The notes under the pieces: model-generated
The model's input: only the letters and a program-made list of their open reading frames with translations
What the model was told of the DNA's origin: nothing
Databases searched by the model: none
Shown here: in pieces, positions 24,685 to 36,131 of the stretch
Layout: the number at the start of each line of letters is the position of its first letter
Position numbering within the stretch: the first letter of the stretch is position 1
Made by a program: the position numbers and the translations under genes
NCBI GenBank assembly: GCA_023374025.1
Contig: SIJG01000033.1
Span: 655,239-719,238, forward strand
Length of the DNA stretch: 64,000 nucleotides
Direction of reading: 5' to 3'
From: Heterodera schachtii
Taxonomy: Eukaryota > Nematoda > Chromadorea > Rhabditida > Heteroderidae

Positions 24685-25875
24685 GTGATTGACCCGAATT
24701 CGGCCAAACAAATTCCGAAATTGGAGAAGCCAAATTTTAATTTAATTCAAGAAGAATTGGATTTTCAAAAGATTAGTTGGGATTTTCTAATGAATAAGCA
24801 GCTGCCGTACACTATAAGCAAGGGAACATTGCTTGATGCCATCAAAGTTTTGTCCAGAATTTGGTGGTGCTTTTTTGACAGCGATTCAGTTCGAAGTTCT
24901 CAAAAGAATGGACATGGTTTTTGGTGGACAAAATATTACGGATACAAAAAGACTCAATTATTGAATGAAGAAGAATTAATTAAAAATTATGCCATAAATT
25001 TTAATAAAGCATATCCTCGGAAGTCTTTATTCAAATCGGAACAACTGAATTTGAATGAAAAAGCAAAATTTGACAATTTATACGGCCCTCCCCGCTCCAA
25101 ATTTGAAGAAGCCATGAAAGAACATTTGAAAAAAGCAAAAAAGAATGCCAAAAACTCCGCAAAACCATCACTAATTCTTTACATTGTTGAAGAATCATTT
25201 TATTCAGTGAACACAATGGTAATACATATGTTAAATGTTATTTCTTTAATCTGATTTTACAATTTGTTAAGAATTGTTTAAATTTTCAAAAATTTGCCTA
25301 GGTTTCTTTTAAATTTTATTTTTTGATTTCGGGAGGGTGAGGGGCCTCCCCATCAGCTCCTCTCCTCTGCTGGTCCTTCGCTACTCCCTTTGTCTCAATA
25401 GAAATTTCTAAATTTTAAATTTAGATTGATGATAACGCCTTTCTAACAATTTTAACCACTGAAATAAATTTTGAAAAATTTTGCAATAAATTCGCTAAAA
25501 ATTTGATGACTAATACTGAATCAAAGACCTCCAATTTAGAAGAAACAAAAAAATATTTAGCGAGAAAATATGAATCTTTTTATGGCATTATAAATTTAAT
25601 GACAGAGAAATGGCAATGTGATAAAATTGTGTTCGAAAGAGAAAAATGCGAAAAATTCCGCAAATATTTGAAAATTTTGTTCAACTATTTGTTTAAGGTT
25701 TATGGTGAAGGTAATTCTTTAAAAATTTGAATTTATATTTTATTAAAATTAAAGTTGAATTTTCGCCGGTGGTCCAACAATTTCCCACAGTGAGGCCAAT
25801 TTTCCAATTTGGCAACCAAACAAAGATCGAATCACTGATTGATGTGGTGGATAGAGCCTATGTGAAGCAGATAAG
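24685..25875 (+). CDS. Unrecognised helical-protein family, member 1
   Basis: Exons are 24685-25218, 25425-25710 and 25755-25875; all junctions are canonical at their internal sides and in phase. The protein is Lys/Glu-rich and helical, with IWWCFFDSDS, FEEAMKEHLKKAKKNAK and YGIINLMTEKWQCDK...KCEKFRKYLKILFNYLFKV. The same modules in the same order, with the same intron phases, occur in the gene at 29432-30981, so the family is real although I cannot name it. No in-frame ATG or signal peptide was found at the 5' end, so an upstream exon is missing or the gene is truncated near the satellite. The third exon runs in frame into lipase exons. Confidence 0.6.
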
Positions 25876-26843
25876 GCGAGAAAACATTTAATAGAATTGG
25901 TTCTAATTAAACCATTCACATTCTCAGAAGTATGATTATCGCAGTGAGGGAATATACAGGCAAAAAGGTCGACGTAATTGCCTATTCCATGGGCTCACCA
26001 TTGGCACGTAAGGTAATTAATTGATGGATTGGCATTTAGAAATTTAAATTTTAATTGACAAATTTGTTGGCATTTGTAGATCGACGCATTTTAATTGCCT
26101 TTTTTGCGAAATCATTTGCCAATTTCAGGCAATTTTGGGCGGCATTTGCGTGGACACTCGCGAGTTGCTCGGCGTGCCGTTGACGGAACACGTCGACACA
26201 TTTCTAAGCGTGGCGGGGGTAGCAAAAAATTAAATTGTTTCATTAAAATGGGTATTTGTTAATTACCTCTCCACCTAATTTTGGCCAATAATGGTGCCGC
26301 TCTGTGCGTTTTGCCCGCCCTTCTGCCGCTTGGCACGTGCAACCGCAAAAGAGTCCGAGTTTCTGGCGGATGTGAACTCGCGCACTCATTACGAGGGCAC
26401 CGCCACGTTCAGCATATTCTCGACGGAGGACGAAAAGGTAAATAAAAAATAATTAGACGGTGCCAAACCCATTTTGGCACAATGAAAGGCCAAACTTTTG
26501 TAGAAATTCGAGAATGAAATTACCGTATTTCCTAAGATAGAGCCCCCACCGGGGGCTTTATTTTTCAACTCCCCCTCAAAAGGACTTTTTGCTGAGCCCA
26601 TAGGAGTCTCCAGTGAATTAAAATGCAAATTTTAAAATTAATATTACCGGCTACCGTAACTGCACACAGTCACCACTAACTCACACACCCGTTCAGATTG
26701 GCTACCGTACCTGCTCCCGTCTGTCCTCCCCAATTGTGGGCGGCACGGGCTTCGTGAAGAAATTGGAGATGAGTCACGACGATGTGTTGGACAAAACGAT
26801 GGAAATGCAAATCAATTTCATCAAACGGCACAAGCCAAAATGA
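25755..26843 (+). CDS. Class-2 lipase, C-terminal half
   Basis: Exons: 25755-25875, 25928-26012, 26129-26218, about 26284-26437 and 26697-26843 (TGA). The reading has the nematode Lipase_2 signature: YVKQIR, then EYTGKKVDVIAYSMGSPLAR with the nucleophile Ser in YSMGS, AILGGICVD, HYEGTATFSIFSTEDEK with the likely catalytic Asp, and MSHDDVLDKT with the catalytic His. The first intron has a GC donor (ATAAG/GCGAGA). Two problems suggest decay: the acceptor before exon 4 is TG instead of AG, and that exon carries a net +1 frameshift near 26341. The N-terminal lipase half is replaced by the family described for 24685-25875. Confidence 0.75.
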
Positions 26844-27132
26844 AAGAGAAAAAAGCAAACAAAAAGTGAAACACCAAAACAAATCAGTGCAATAAATTAA
26901 AAAGAAATAAAAATTTTCCTAAAAATAAAAACTGAAAGAAAAAGCAAAAAGTTGTTTGACATGTTATAAATACGGGGCTCTGCTGATAATAAAAGCGGGG
27001 TTTATCATTTTAAAATAATAATTTTCGCATTTGTTGCCGTAAAATATAATAGATAAAATAATTCAAATTAGAAGAATGTATTATGTTAAAATTCAGTTTC
27101 CTGCTGATGAATAATCCTTTGGCATTTTAAAA
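26844..27132. other. Spacer between convergent lipase and DEG/ENaC genes
   Basis: Contains aataaa-type poly(A) signals (about 26889-26925) after the lipase stop. Nothing else was recognised. Confidence 0.4.
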
Positions 27133-29131
27133 TTATTTTCTGGCATTTTTTCGGTCCACCAAAAGTGCAAAAACGACCAATTCGTAAACAGCGATAATTG
27201 TCAGGCCAAAGTAAAGGCCGAGAACTCCGCCAACGTCCGCTAAAAAATAAAATTGGTAAATAAATAAATAATAAATGATTTTTTATTGTTTCTCTTTTTA
27301 ATTTTTATTTTAAAACTAAAATTTATAAAGAGCAACCCAAAAACTTTGTATGATTGTCAAATTCGTTGTGCTTAACAAGATAAAGCTCAAAGAAAACATT
27401 TTACAGATAAACTCAAGTTTCATGGCATTTTTGGCCAATTTTCGATTTTTTGGCCATAACTTTTAATAAGATTGACCAATTGAGCTCGAATTTAGCTTCA
27501 TTGGTTTCGCTTCTTCCTTAAAGCTAAAAACTTTTGTTTTGAATTTTTTGGTGTAAATTTTTTTATTAAACAGGTTGGTCATTTTCTATGAAAATCTGAT
27601 AATAAACAATTAATTAGTTTATAATTATTAATTGGGGAGTTAAATTTGATAATTTGCCCTCACATAAAAGTTCCCAAAGTGTGTAGTCGTCCCGGTAGAC
27701 AATGCGTTGGAAAGTCGTCCCGCGGTAATTCACCGTCAGAAGCAGGGGTGCGATCGGCAAAACCCAAAAACCGGGCGCACGAGTTAAAAAACCGGGCAAA
27801 AACCGGGCAAAAATTTTCAAAATCCGGGCAAAAAACCGGGCATATATTTTTAGCCAATAATTCAATGTATAACAACGTAAAAACATTTAAACAACATATT
27901 TCTCACCACTTTTCACCTGTTTGAGCAAGTTTGACAATGAAAGAAAATAATTGTGAACATTTAGGCACAAAATTTTTGAATTGAATGATTGTTGAAATGT
28001 AACTTTAGAAATTTTACAGGAGTCCCGGGCGGGAGCGGGAGTAATTCGAAAATTTAATTAATAACTAACAAAAATATTTTTAGTGCACAAATTTGAAGGA
28101 CAATCCTGTTATTAAAGAAAAATATACAGAAAAATTTTGCAAGCGGTCGAAATCAAAAAAAAATTTCAAATTGCTTCAAATAATTTATTTTTTTAATTTT
28201 TCGAACAAAAAGCTTATTAACTTTATATTTTCGATTCCCTTTATTAATTTTAACCAACTTTTTGCGGCGTATTTTTTGAAAAAAAACTTTTTGGTGACTG
28301 ACCAGGGTGGAAGAAGGAGGCCGGCGGTGCCGATAGGCGCCGCCGGGAAAAAAAAAATTGATATTTGATACAATATGTTGTCAGATTATGTCCAAAAATG
28401 ACCAATTTTTGCAAAATTTGAGCCATTTTTTTAAAGAAAATTAAGGATTTTAGGTGTACGGCGGTGCCGATAGGCGCCGCCGGGAAAATTTTTTGAAATT
28501 TTGGCTATATGTTTAACATATTTTCAATAAAAAATTATTAATTTTACCAAAAATCTTGGCGAAATATTTAATAAAATAAAATAAATGAAAAGAAAACAAG
28601 AAAATTGAAAAAATTAGGCAAAACCCCAAAAACCGGGCAAAAAACCGGGCAAATTCAAAAACCGGGCAAAAACCGGGCACAGAACCCCAAAACCGGGCAA
28701 ATGCCCGGTTTTCCAGGTAAAATCGCACCCCTGGTCAGAAGGGCCATGTTCGAGCTGAAAACCAACAACGATGGCACATTAAAATTTATTTTCAATTTCG
28801 CTTTTGCCTCATAAAATCCTCCAAAAGTCTCGCGCCGCTATTTTGTGCCAAAAATTTGGCAAATCGTTCCATCCATTCGTTGCTCTGTCGGCCTTTGGGT
28901 AGCTTTGCCAATACGGGCCAATTCTGGAATTTGAACACCAATTTAATTGGTTTTAATTGGCTTAATTACGATGGAATTGTTTCCCTCCAACAATTGCCGC
29001 ACCATTTCCATTTTTCGCTCCAAGCATTCCCCGCTGTTTTTTTGTTCTCCCCTATTTCCTTCATTTTGCTGCGCCATTTTTTCCATTAAATTCAAAAAAT
29101 TTTCCAACGATTTTCGCATTTTTCGCATTGT
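27133..29131 (-). CDS. DEG/ENaC sodium-channel subunit, C-terminal part, disrupted
   Basis: Exons on the minus strand: 29131-28970, 28923-28808, 28754-28742 continued at 27742-27664 across an inserted element, and 27239-27133 (TAA). The phases agree throughout. The sequence has an extracellular coiled segment, then SNMALLTVNYRGTTFQRIV, and the pre-TM2/TM2 signature WELLSDVGGVLGLYFGLT followed by IIAVYELVVFALL. This matches the C-terminal end of degenerin/ENaC subunits. The intron after 28808 has a GC donor (ATGAG/GCAAAA). The exon for the SNMALL segment is split by the transposon at 27743-28733, so the gene is inactive on this chromosome unless the element is excised or spliced out. The N-terminal two thirds of the channel are not found; 29190-29390 may hold another exon. 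Confidence 0.7.
27743..28733. mobile_element. hAT-like non-autonomous element in a DEG/ENaC exon
   Basis: 991 bp bounded by perfect 12-bp terminal inverted repeats (CAGGGGTGCGAT / ATCGCACCCCTG). It is flanked by a perfect 8-bp target duplication, gtcagaag (27735-27742 and 28734-28741), fitting the nTnnnnAn pattern of hAT transposases. Both ends carry arrays of an aaaccgggcaaa motif. The interior has two copies of a GC-rich hairpin. No transposase ORF is present. Confidence 0.9.
28323..28481. repeat. Paired GC-rich tetraloop hairpins
   Basis: Two identical 22-nt sequences at 28323-28344 and 28460-28481. Each has arm GGCGGTGCC, loop GATA and arm GGCGCCGCC, and is followed by gggaaaa. The arms pair fully in RNA if one G-U wobble is allowed. 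The same 22 nt occur twice, reverse-complemented, in the element at 53887-55079. Confidence 0.85.
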
Positions 29132-29431
29132 CTAAAATAAAATTTATTTATTTATTTATTTTTAATTTTATTTAATAATGTTATCTCATTCAAAAGTCGT
29201 AAGTTTTCCTCCGCGTAAAATTGTGCGATTGGAATTGGATTTGGCGGCGTACTGTTTCAAGTTCGACCCCGAATTGTGCCAGCCCCAATAATACACATAG
29301 AAATAAACAAAATTATATTTTCTCAAAATGTTGGGCATTCGGTTCCGGACCCGTCCTGATGCTCGGGACCCGTCCAAATAAATCTACGAATAATTGATGC
29401 TTTTTGCAAGTTTGGCACTTCCTTTTTTCAG

Positions 29432-30981
29432 TTCGAGTCAACGCTTTGTGATCGGCTGATCGACGAATACAATGAAACAGTGTGAGAAGGAATATTTTTT
29501 GAATTTCTACATTTATTTATTTTAACAAATAATTTTTCCGATTTTATCTTTTTACTCATTTTTCAGTGACAATCAAAAGGTGCGCGAGAGCAAAAGCCGT
29601 CAAATTGCTACATACTTTTTTGATACGGAATACGCCAAAGGATACCAAGACAAATTGGAGGAATTGTTCAAAAAATGGCCAGAGCCAAAGCTGATAAATG
29701 CCGAAGAATTGAAACAGGAAAAAGGACTTGGCAAAAAATTTATTGAAATTTTTAAAGGGAAAAGCCCAAAAAAGGGAAAGGAAAGGGAGAGAGCTCAACA
29801 GAATCAATTGGTAGCAAAGAAAATTCATATCGTTTAAATGAAAAATTTAAAAATTGTTTGAATGAAATGTCCAAAACTGCGAAAAGAACGATTTCAAAAA
29901 AAGGGACGGACGAAGAAAGACTCAAATGGACATGGCTATTTTCAACGATAAAGGAATTAAAGGTATTAAAGCTGGATTGAATGTAAATGAATTCCAATTA
30001 CTGACAATCCGAATTCCTTTTTACCGAGGTCTTTAAAAATACCGTAACAAAATCCGTCGTGGTATCCAAAATAACCCCCGTAATTTCCGTGTTTTAGCTT
30101 GACGACGAGCTGTTTCTTACTTTTATCAAAGGACAGACAAAATTTGAGGAAATTTGTAGAGAAGAAGCCGAGGAATTATGGACGAAAATTGGCTTGTTAT
30201 CAAAGCGAAAGGGCAAGGGCACATCCGATAATGGGGATACGGTAGAATATTTGACGAAACAGTACGAAGGTTACCTTGGCATTTTGTATTTGCTGAAAGA
30301 GAAATGGCAATGTGACGGAGTTACGGAGAAGCAAAAAAGAGAGAAATGTGAAGAGTTGCAGAAATATGTTCAGATTTTGTATGAATACTTATTGAAAGTA
30401 TTTGTAGAAGGTATTTTAAATTTGATATTTTTTTTATTAAATTTAAATTATTAGCTAAAAACTGGAGGCTGGCACAACAATTTTCCGCTTCGATTCCAAA
30501 CTTTCATCTTGGCAAAGAAACACAGAGTGCCATTTTGATTGATGTTTTGTACAGCCTGATTCACATTTGGGCATTCTTCTTTGATTCAACCTATCAGGTT
30601 GAATTCAGCTACAAATTGGAAGAATTTTTCAAAAGCTTCCCCAATTATGAGCTGAAGCTGCTGAATGAGTACAAATTTGAAGTATTTGGAAAAATTCGGC
30701 AAAAAATTTTGAAAAATTTCAAAGAAATTAAAATTTTTGGTAGCCAAAATCAAACAAAGCATTTGACAGTGAAAAAAAGTGAAAAGAATCCAATTTCCGT
30801 GGCTTTACTCCCCGCAGGAGAAGAGAAAAATTGCAATAACACTGATGATGAAAAAGCAATTGTTGAACTTGGAGAAGAATTTGACAGAATGATGAAAGAA
30901 AAGGCAGAAAAAGTGAAAAAATTTGACTCGGCGGAAGGAATTGGCAAAATGAGCAAAGTGTTGTTTTGGCTGGTGCAGTGA
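29432..30981 (+). CDS. Unrecognised helical-protein family, member 2
   Basis: Exons: 29432-29481, 29567-29962, 30098-30410 and 30455-30981 (TGA). Module 1 (YFFDTEYAKGYQDKLEELFK) recurs in the last exon as FFFDSTYQVEFSYKLEEFFK, each followed by a Lys/Glu linker. The middle exon (LDDELFLTFI...EKWQCDGVTEKQKREKCEEL) matches exon 2 of member 1. The protein is hydrophilic and helical with no signal peptide or membrane segment. The second exon is 1 nt out of phase: the frame after the poly-A/G tract near 29768-29790 must shift to reach the conserved RLNEKFKNCLNEM segment and the splice donor. This is either an assembly error in a homopolymer or a real lesion. Function unknown; the 5' end is not defined by an ATG. 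Confidence 0.55.
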
Positions 30982-30999
30982 TTTCCTTTTATTCCAAAT

Positions 31000-33810
31000 T
31001 TCGGCTATATTACGAAGACATTGTTGTATGCATTTACAACTATATTTTTCCTAAAATGTTTTCATTTATTTTCATTTTTCGGGGCGAGGGTCAAGTCAAT
31101 TCATCCACATGCAGCTTCAACAAAAAAATTTTATTTAAAAATTTACCGGGGCTGCTGATCATACATTCATTTCCGTTCCATGAATCTGAATTGAAACAAA
31201 GTCGAAAAAAATTCTTTTTCAAAAATTATATTATATCGATTTAATACCGCTTTCAAAATGCTTTATTGGAAATAGAAGTTCATCTATTTCCAAATGTTCC
31301 AATGATCTTAAAAATCAAAAAACTGTCTAAAAACTGTATTTCGGAAGATAAATTTTATTTCCGAGTGTGAACTTAGAAATTTATTTTTGAAATTTGAATG
31401 GTACCTAATTGTTTAAATTAATTAGAAACTCCAAATTAAAAATGTATATTTAATATTAAATGGATGGCCTTCATATGCTCTATTAGCCTTACAAAACAAA
31501 AAGATTTTCAAATCGTAGGAATTGCTTTCAAGCAAGTTAAGCGTTCGAATGATACCAAGATTGTTGGATTTGGAGCGTAGACCGTTGGCTGCAAATTAAA
31601 AAAATTGTGAATAAAATACTATGTATTCTTTCATTTCCCATAATAGTAATAGCCGAGGGTGTGATGAAAAATGGCAAAGCCGCCTAATTTGATTTTTTTT
31701 CATCTATGCGTCAAATCGACCCGACAATTTTTCAGTGATTTTGAGTTTAGGACAAGTAACATGGTCAATATTTTCCTGACAATTATTCAATCCGGGTCCG
31801 GGTCTGCTGGACTCGGTCGGATACCCGGACCCGACCAACCCTATTATAAGTGCTTTTTTAAATGACACGGCATTTCCACATTTGAAATTTGAGAAACTTC
31901 TTTGTGGGTGCTTTTAATGGGAGGAATTCCATTTAATGCTTTCAATCAATTTGTTTGATTATACCCGCATGTCCAATTCAACGACAAACATTTTACCATA
32001 TTCGCGGAATCCAACAAAAATACAATTGTACACAGCGTGCTACAGTATGTCTTAATTACTATTGTACATAGGATGTATAGTAAGTCTCTGTAGTACAAAT
32101 ATATTACAGTAAAAGTACGGATGTGGTGAATAATATTACTAACGAAAATTTTATACTTTTACTATCCAATTTTAATCTTGCTTGAAAAATTGAAGATTTC
32201 GATGAAAATTACAAAAATTTTGCAAAAATAAATAAATTCATTAAAGTGAAATTTTAAAATAACAATTTTCCGGGCCAATTCGAATCTTCTCAAATTTAAT
32301 CCTGCCTGGAATTAGGGATTTCAGGAGTCCGAATCCAGATTTCGAAATTTTGCCGGATTCAAGAATTTTTAGCTCGGGTGAAACTTCACCAGTCCACTGT
32401 CCCTCGGGTTATATCCCGTAAATTGTCTAAAGTTAAGACCATGCTGATCGCTTAGAAATATTTAATTTTTATTTTAATGAAATATAAATTTTGGAAAATA
32501 TTTTGTGATTTTCAAAGAAAATTCAATTTTGTTTAATAATATTAAATTATCAATTAATATATTAAAAAATTAATTATTCGGATAATTTCTAGACTTAAAA
32601 CCTTTTCATCCAAAACCCGCAAATGCATATTTTTTCAAATAACCCAATAGATATCTCGGCAATACCAGCACACATATTAAAAATCTACCACTTGATTTGA
32701 AGCATCCAGAGAAAATTTTTTATTTTGATAATTTCTTAAATTTTTCATTTGATATATGCAACTGAATCATTAAAATTTAATATATTTAATAATTAAATGT
32801 GAATAGATGATTATTTTTTAATAATATTTTTTATTATATTCTCAAAATCCCCATTTTTGGAAAATTAAAAGGGCCCGCATTTAAAAAAAACTTGATAAAC
32901 AGCATAAACAGTTAGATGAAAAAAAGGATGACTTTTCTCTATTTTTCGCCAATCTAAAATTTTTGTCAAAAATTAAGAATTTTTAAAAATTGATTAAAAA
33001 ATCCAGCAAAAACTTACCACCAAAAATGGATGGATGAATTTAAATAAAATATAATTAGTTTTATTTCAAATTTAAAATTTTTACGAAATAACAAAAATAA
33101 AGATGGAATAAAGGCATTTGCATATTACTAAACAGAAACAATTGTTAATAAATATGGTGTCGAAAGGAGGCGCCAGTTTAGAATTTTGGCTACACAGTTT
33201 TTTTAAACTTTATGCGATTTGTTTATGAAAAAGAAGAAAAAATCCAAAAAAGCAGTAAAACAATGTAAAACCATTGGTAACCTTAGAGTAAATTACACCT
33301 TTGATTTTCATAATATAATATTTGGTTCCTCTCAACAAGAGAAGTCGAATTGTATCATTTTGTCAAAAAACATATAAAAACATACTGAATTAACTGAATT
33401 AATAAACATGATCCCTGTAATTTTCAAAATTTTTATTACTTATAGTTTTTGTTATTTCTAATAATTGTGTTTTATAAAATAATTTTTTAAAAATTCCTAT
33501 GTCTTATTTTACATACCAAAATAAATATGTTTAATTTACATTTTCTAATCTTGCTTCTTAAAACAAATATTTTATCAATTATAAAAAACAATATTAATCA
33601 TAGAGAAATAATCCAATTTTTGGAATTCTTCAAGGCATACATCAAGGAAGCTAAAAATTCTTTTCATCTTTGTGGATTTCCTTCGTTTCGTTTTCTGCTC
33701 CAAAAAACAGATTTTGTCGACTGACGGCGTTCTATCAATCATTCAAACAAATATTTTCCAAATTGTCTTGCTCCACTAATATTTCTCCTCCGGCAATTAC
33801 AAATGTAAAT
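31000..33810. other. Gene-free AT-rich stretch with repeat fragments
   Basis: 31440-31600 carries a dispersed motif (gctctattagcc...gcgttcgaatgataccaagattgttggatttgg) that also occurs near 39220-39480 and 56190-56240. About 31785-31845 is the right end of a ccgggtccggg-type element ending ccaaccctа-like (CCAACCCTA), with no matching left end. About 33600-33730 (plus) and 33780-33810 (minus) resemble pieces of the palindrome genes that follow. No gene is supported. Confidence 0.45.
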
Positions 33811-33965
33811 GGAAAAAATGGTAGCTAATTGTAAAGATACACATCTAATTTTCTGTTTTTCACCACGGCATACATGAATAATAGCGATAAATTCTCTTCT
33901 TCTCTGTGGATGCTTTTCATTTCTCCATCAGTGCCCTCAAAACAAATTCTTTTAGATGTCGTCTG

Positions 33966-34900
33966 TCACTGAGCCTTCAAAAAGTTCGAAAATGTAGTCG
34001 ATCTCGAAGTTTTTACGTTCAACAAGCAATTCCCCACCCGAGATGACAAAGGTGATTGGAAACAACGGGGCGACCAAATCAATGTTTTCTGTTTTTTAAT
34101 TTCTGATTCTACATTTTTTAATATAATTAAATATATTTTTTTATGAAATTTACCTTTATTTTTTAAATTATCAATTATTGAATCGATTATCACTGCCATT
34201 GAAGCACTACTTGCCGTACCAATCGCTCCAGATACAAGCGCTTGTGCTACTCGAAGACTTTTCAATGAATTTAAAATCCGAGCGGTAGCCCCAATGGCGG
34301 CGACAGGACCAGCACTTGCTCGAGCAAATTGTGTCGAGAGCAACAAAAAATAAAACAAATTGCGACATCATCAACAAAGATAGATTTTTTCTTCCTTGTG
34401 TATGCTTTTCAATTCTTCATCATTGTCGTTGAAGCAAATTTCCATCAATGATAGACGACCGCGCTTGAGGAAATCAAATCGCAGATGTAGTCGAGAGAAA
34501 AGTTTCACGTTTGACAAGGACCTTGCCATTCGCAATGAGAATGTTATTAGAAAAACGGGACCAACAAATCAACTTTCCATTAATTAATTTTATCTTTTGC
34601 TTTCTTTTAATTTAATATTTTGGATCTATTAATAATATTTATTAATTTTTATTCACTTTATTTAATTTTAAACAAAATTATTTTATTCTGAACCTTTGTT
34701 TCGAACACTTTCATTATCGTATCGATAATCAAAGGCATAGACGCATCACCTGCAGTTCCGACCGCTACCGACACAATTGCTTCGGCTCCTTTTAAGCGAA
34801 CTAATTAGTCGTGCCGTTCCCCGAGAATTGCGATGGGCCCGGTATTAACTGCCGAGAGCAGCAAAAAATAATACAAATAAATTTTTATTTTTTTTAAAAG
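33966..34900 (-). pseudogene. Left-arm secreted-protein gene pair, decayed
   Basis: Minus-strand mirror of the genes in the right arm. The inner unit (34900-34690) encodes a hydrophobic leader (YLYYFLLLS) and a GTAGDASMPLIIDTIM segment but lacks the ATG kept in the other arm and has an internal stop. The outer unit (34358-33966) encodes FLLLSTQFARASAGPVAAIG, then ALVSGAIGTASSASMAVIID, and after an intron APLFPITFVISGGELLVERE. No intact start codon is present. Confidence 0.6.
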
Positions 34901-35057
34901 CAATGTCTGAATGTGACAAAACCTAATTTCCACCGCTTTGAATAGGCACACAAAACGAAAGACAAAGGTTGGTTTCTCATTTGCCCTTTGTTTTTCCTAT
35001 TTAAACCGATGGAAATTAGGTTTTGTCACATTCAGACATTGATTTTTTAAAAATAAA

Positions 35058-36000
35058 ATGAAAATTTATTTGTATTATTTTTTGCTGCTCTCTACAGTTA
35101 ATACCGGGCTAATCAAAATTCTCGGGGGAACGGCATGACTAATTAGTTCGCTTAAAAGGAGCCGAAGCAATTGTGTCGGTAGCGGTCGGAACTGCAGGTG
35201 ATGCGTCTATGCCTTTGATTATCGATACGATAATGAAAGTGTTCGAAACAAAGGTTCAGAATAAAATTTATTTGTTTAATATTAAATAAAGTGAATAAAA
35301 ATTAATAAATATTATTAATAGATCCAAAATATTAAATTTAAAGAAAGCAAAAGATAAAATTAATTAATGGAAAGTTGATTTGTTGGTCCCGTTTTTCTAA
35401 TAACATTCGTCATTGCGAATGGCAAGGTCCTTGTCAAACGTGAAACTTTTCTCTCGACTACATCTGCGATTTGATTTCCTCAAGCGCGGTCGTCTATCAT
35501 TGATGGAAATTTGCTTCAACGACAATGATGAAGAATTGAAAAGCATACACAAGGAAGAAAAAATCTATCTTTGTTGATGATGTCGCAATTTATTTTATTT
35601 TTTGTTGCTCTCGACACAATTTGCTCGAGCAAGTGCTGGTCCTGTCGCCGCCATTGGGGCTACCGCTCGGATTTTAAATTCATTGAAAAGTCTTCGAGTA
35701 GCACAAGCGCTTGTATCTGGAGCGATTGGTACGGCAAGTAGTGCTTCAATGGCAGTGATAATCGATTCAATAATTGATAATTTAAAAAATAAAGGTAAAT
35801 TTCATAAAAAAATATATTTAATTATATTAAAAAATGTAGAATCAGAAATTAAAAAACAAAAAAGCGCTGATTTGGTCGCCCCGTTGTTTCCAATCACCTT
35901 TGTCATCTCGGGTGGGGAATTGCTTGTTGAACGTGAAAACTTCGAGATCGACTACATTTTCGAACTTTTTGAAGGCTCAGTGACAGACGACATCTAAAAG
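35058..36000 (+). pseudogene. Right-arm secreted-protein gene pair
   Basis: The inner unit starts at ATG 35058 with a classic signal peptide (MKIYLYYFLLLSTVNTG) but reaches a TGA at 35136-35138; the conserved AEAIVSVAVGTAGDASM segment follows in another frame. The outer unit reads FLLLSTQFARASAGPVAAIG from about 35599, and its own ATG (35577-35581) is 1 nt out of frame. It continues to a donor at about 35793 and, after an intron, encodes LVAPLFPITFVISGGELLVE...ELFEGSVTDDI with a stop near 35997. The two units are tandem paralogues. No family name is known to me; a secreted product is inferred only from the leader. Confidence 0.5.
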
Positions 36001-36131
36001 AAATTTGTTTTGAGGGCAATGATGGAGAAATGAAAAGTATCCACAGAGAAGAGAAGAAATATCACTATTATTCATGTATGCCGTGGTGAAAGACAGAAAA
36101 TTAGATGTGTATCTTTATAATTAACCATCAT

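Larger units (their letters stand above)
33818..36131. repeat. 2.3-kb near-perfect palindrome
   Basis: The left arm 33818-34946 and right arm 34996-36131 are reverse complements with only scattered differences, separated by about 49 bp. For example 34905-34925 (caatgtctgaatgtgacaaa) is mirrored at 35020-35040, and 34440-34560 at 35390-35510. Each arm carries the same two decayed copies of a small secreted-protein gene, reading outwards from the centre. Confidence 0.95.

Noticed and set aside
28093..28368. Possible transposase ORF inside the 27.7-kb element
   Set aside because: Low-complexity Asn/Phe/Lys-rich peptide without the hAT dimerisation or catalytic motifs.
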